Below, in pieces: positions 13,401-13,473 of a stretch of 13,473 nucleotides of DNA. Each line of letters opens with the position of its first letter. Positions within the stretch are counted from its first letter, which is position 1. Location: positions 334-13,806 of the forward strand of contig DHWK01000107.1 in NCBI GenBank assembly GCA_002413145.1. The letters are read 5' to 3'. The stretch is from a bacterium UBP12_UBA5184 (GTDB taxonomy: Bacteria > Vulcanimicrobiota > Vulcanimicrobiia > Vulcanimicrobiales > Vulcanimicrobiaceae). The notes below the pieces were generated by a model. That model ran no database searches, was not told the origin of the DNA, and saw only the letters and a list, made by a program, of their open reading frames with translations. The translations under genes were made by a program, and so were the position numbers.

Positions 13401-13473
13401 TACGGCCTCGTTTCGAAGAACGGCATCCTGCTCGTCGATTACGCCAATCAGCAGCGTAAGAAAGGTCTCGACG
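10434..13473 (+). CDS. RND-superfamily efflux transporter (AcrB/HAE1 type), 3' end outside the window
   Basis: Inner-membrane proton-driven efflux pump; 1013 codons are present and the gene runs off the right edge. GTG 10434 gives VWLTRFAITRPVIAAM, a typical RND start. The first porter section has LFPNVNFPVAFVVIGYPGAAPAEME. Helix 4 has GLTIGILVDDSIVVLEN with the proton-relay pair Asp400-Asp401. After helix 7 come GTEFIPNGEPG and the second porter section. Helix 10 keeps Lys995 in SKNGILLVDYA. The DD pair points to the drug/amphiphile (HAE1) rather than the heavy-metal group. Oddly, about 75 residues with two extra hydrophobic segments (about 526-600) lie between the helix 6 region and helix 7. 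An adaptor (MFP) and outer-membrane protein are not seen; they may lie beyond the edge. Confidence 0.94.
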   Translation, partial: MWLTRFAITRPVIAAMVFIGLAVYGVMSYFSLGVSLFPNVNFPVAFVVIGYPGAAPAEMEKLIVKPIEDQLDGMENMDQMRAIIQEGTAVVVARFQLDTDLNFETIDVQRRVDTARVNMPSDLVPPTVEKASTASDPIIVETVSSKRLSLAELSDLVTDRIVPELKGVKGVVSIDTAGDAQREIHVFPDETKLLGTHTTLSDIDVALANNNANLPGGRIDTPTQETTVSVHADIVQPQDILRIPLTTPASPQFLRIGDVAQVDDGHVEIRRPAHFNGLTSIRLDIQRQNDADEIKTTEAVRAKFAAFKTRFPDVTFFEVEASADYTRASINGVLQSLLEGIFLTAIVMLLFLHAWRNALVVMISIPSSLLATFIVMRLMGFTVDLISMMGLGLTIGILVDDSIVVLENITRHRDMGEKPLEAAYNGRTEIGQAAITITLVDVVVFLPIAFLSGILGKYLREFGVVIVVATLFSLFVSFTLTPLLAGRWSVKRRSPAVPVWARWFQRAFDALAAWYANKALPWALAHRVFVPFACAVLVLDSLTLLAPPINLGNLQLPGAVVINAIIILLMLALWAVSWLLSRGLRKIWRGGSRPFEFVASRWRSLLFTAATALAMCSLFLWPKIGTEFIPNGEPGVLHGSLTYHIGTPLASTGVGMARLERELLKIDAVESVSSVVGSKPSGFGSVIGGHVARFTLILDKKRRKETNRVLADARKLGWTVPGAVYQVQGEGGDPIAFTLSGPDAELEAAANKLVAFIDQQRGAINAQSAAEANGPRLNIHIDSERAALLGVQPGDAALAARIAIGGVVATKVRLPSGLTDVRLELPVAQRNAIETIKQIQVRSSSGQMVPLSSVSDFSETIAPTKIERLNRERVIRVTAGIDSAQHVSQGDLVPLIQKRLAAPGFLPSGVRYVAEGDTDLLNQTKVAMGIAFITSAVLVYMLMVILYGSFVEPFIIMFSVPVAIVGALVGIAIRHQTLNLFSMIAIVMLYGLVSKNGILLVDYANQQRKKGLD

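Overview
The window is high-GC bacterial DNA with densely packed genes, several ATGA stop/start overlaps, frequent GTG/TTG starts, and one tRNA carrying an encoded CCA. It begins with 17 bases of the Tn5/Nextera mosaic end, so it is the raw end of a shotgun contig, most likely metagenomic. Nothing here fixes the taxon. An uncultured high-GC lineage of the Eremiobacterota/Vulcanimicrobiota type would fit the style of the genes, but that is only a guess.

Layout. (1) Positions 1-1287, minus strand: adapter, a 3'-truncated proline dehydrogenase whose last codons look chimeric, and directly upstream of it a molybdate/sulfate-type ABC permease. (2) Positions 1365-4649, plus strand: a single-domain response regulator, then a tightly coupled trio of MntP manganese exporter, DUF2079 membrane protein, and a P-loop protein resembling KamB, the reactivase partner of lysine 5,6-aminomutase. 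(3) Positions 4633-5520, minus strand: a membrane-anchored diheme cytochrome c. It overlaps the KamB-like gene tail to tail and is divergent from (4) a beta-keto acid cleavage enzyme (BKACE/Kce family) at 5563-6384. (5) Positions 6465-8362: two dipeptide/oligopeptide ABC permeases (DppB, DppC). (6) tRNA-Leu(GAG) and 19 bases later a second, complete proline dehydrogenase. (7) Positions 9476-10315, minus strand: a DoxX-family membrane protein followed by a VOC/PhnB-like protein. (8) Position 10434 to the right edge: a large RND efflux transporter, cut by the window.

Theme. Two proline dehydrogenases, a BKACE enzyme, a KamB-like reactivase and peptide permeases together suggest peptide and amino acid catabolism, with electrons from proline entering a respiratory chain that uses cytochrome c. 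The KamB-like gene 0.9 kb from a Kce-family gene is the most suggestive pairing, because both families belong to lysine fermentation clusters. However, the aminomutase itself (KamD/KamE), Kdd and Kal are not in the window, so the pathway is inference.

There is no CRISPR array, insertion sequence, prophage gene or origin that I can recognise. No gene-free stretch exceeds 300 bases; the longest (10316-10433) is the divergent region between the DoxX and RND genes.
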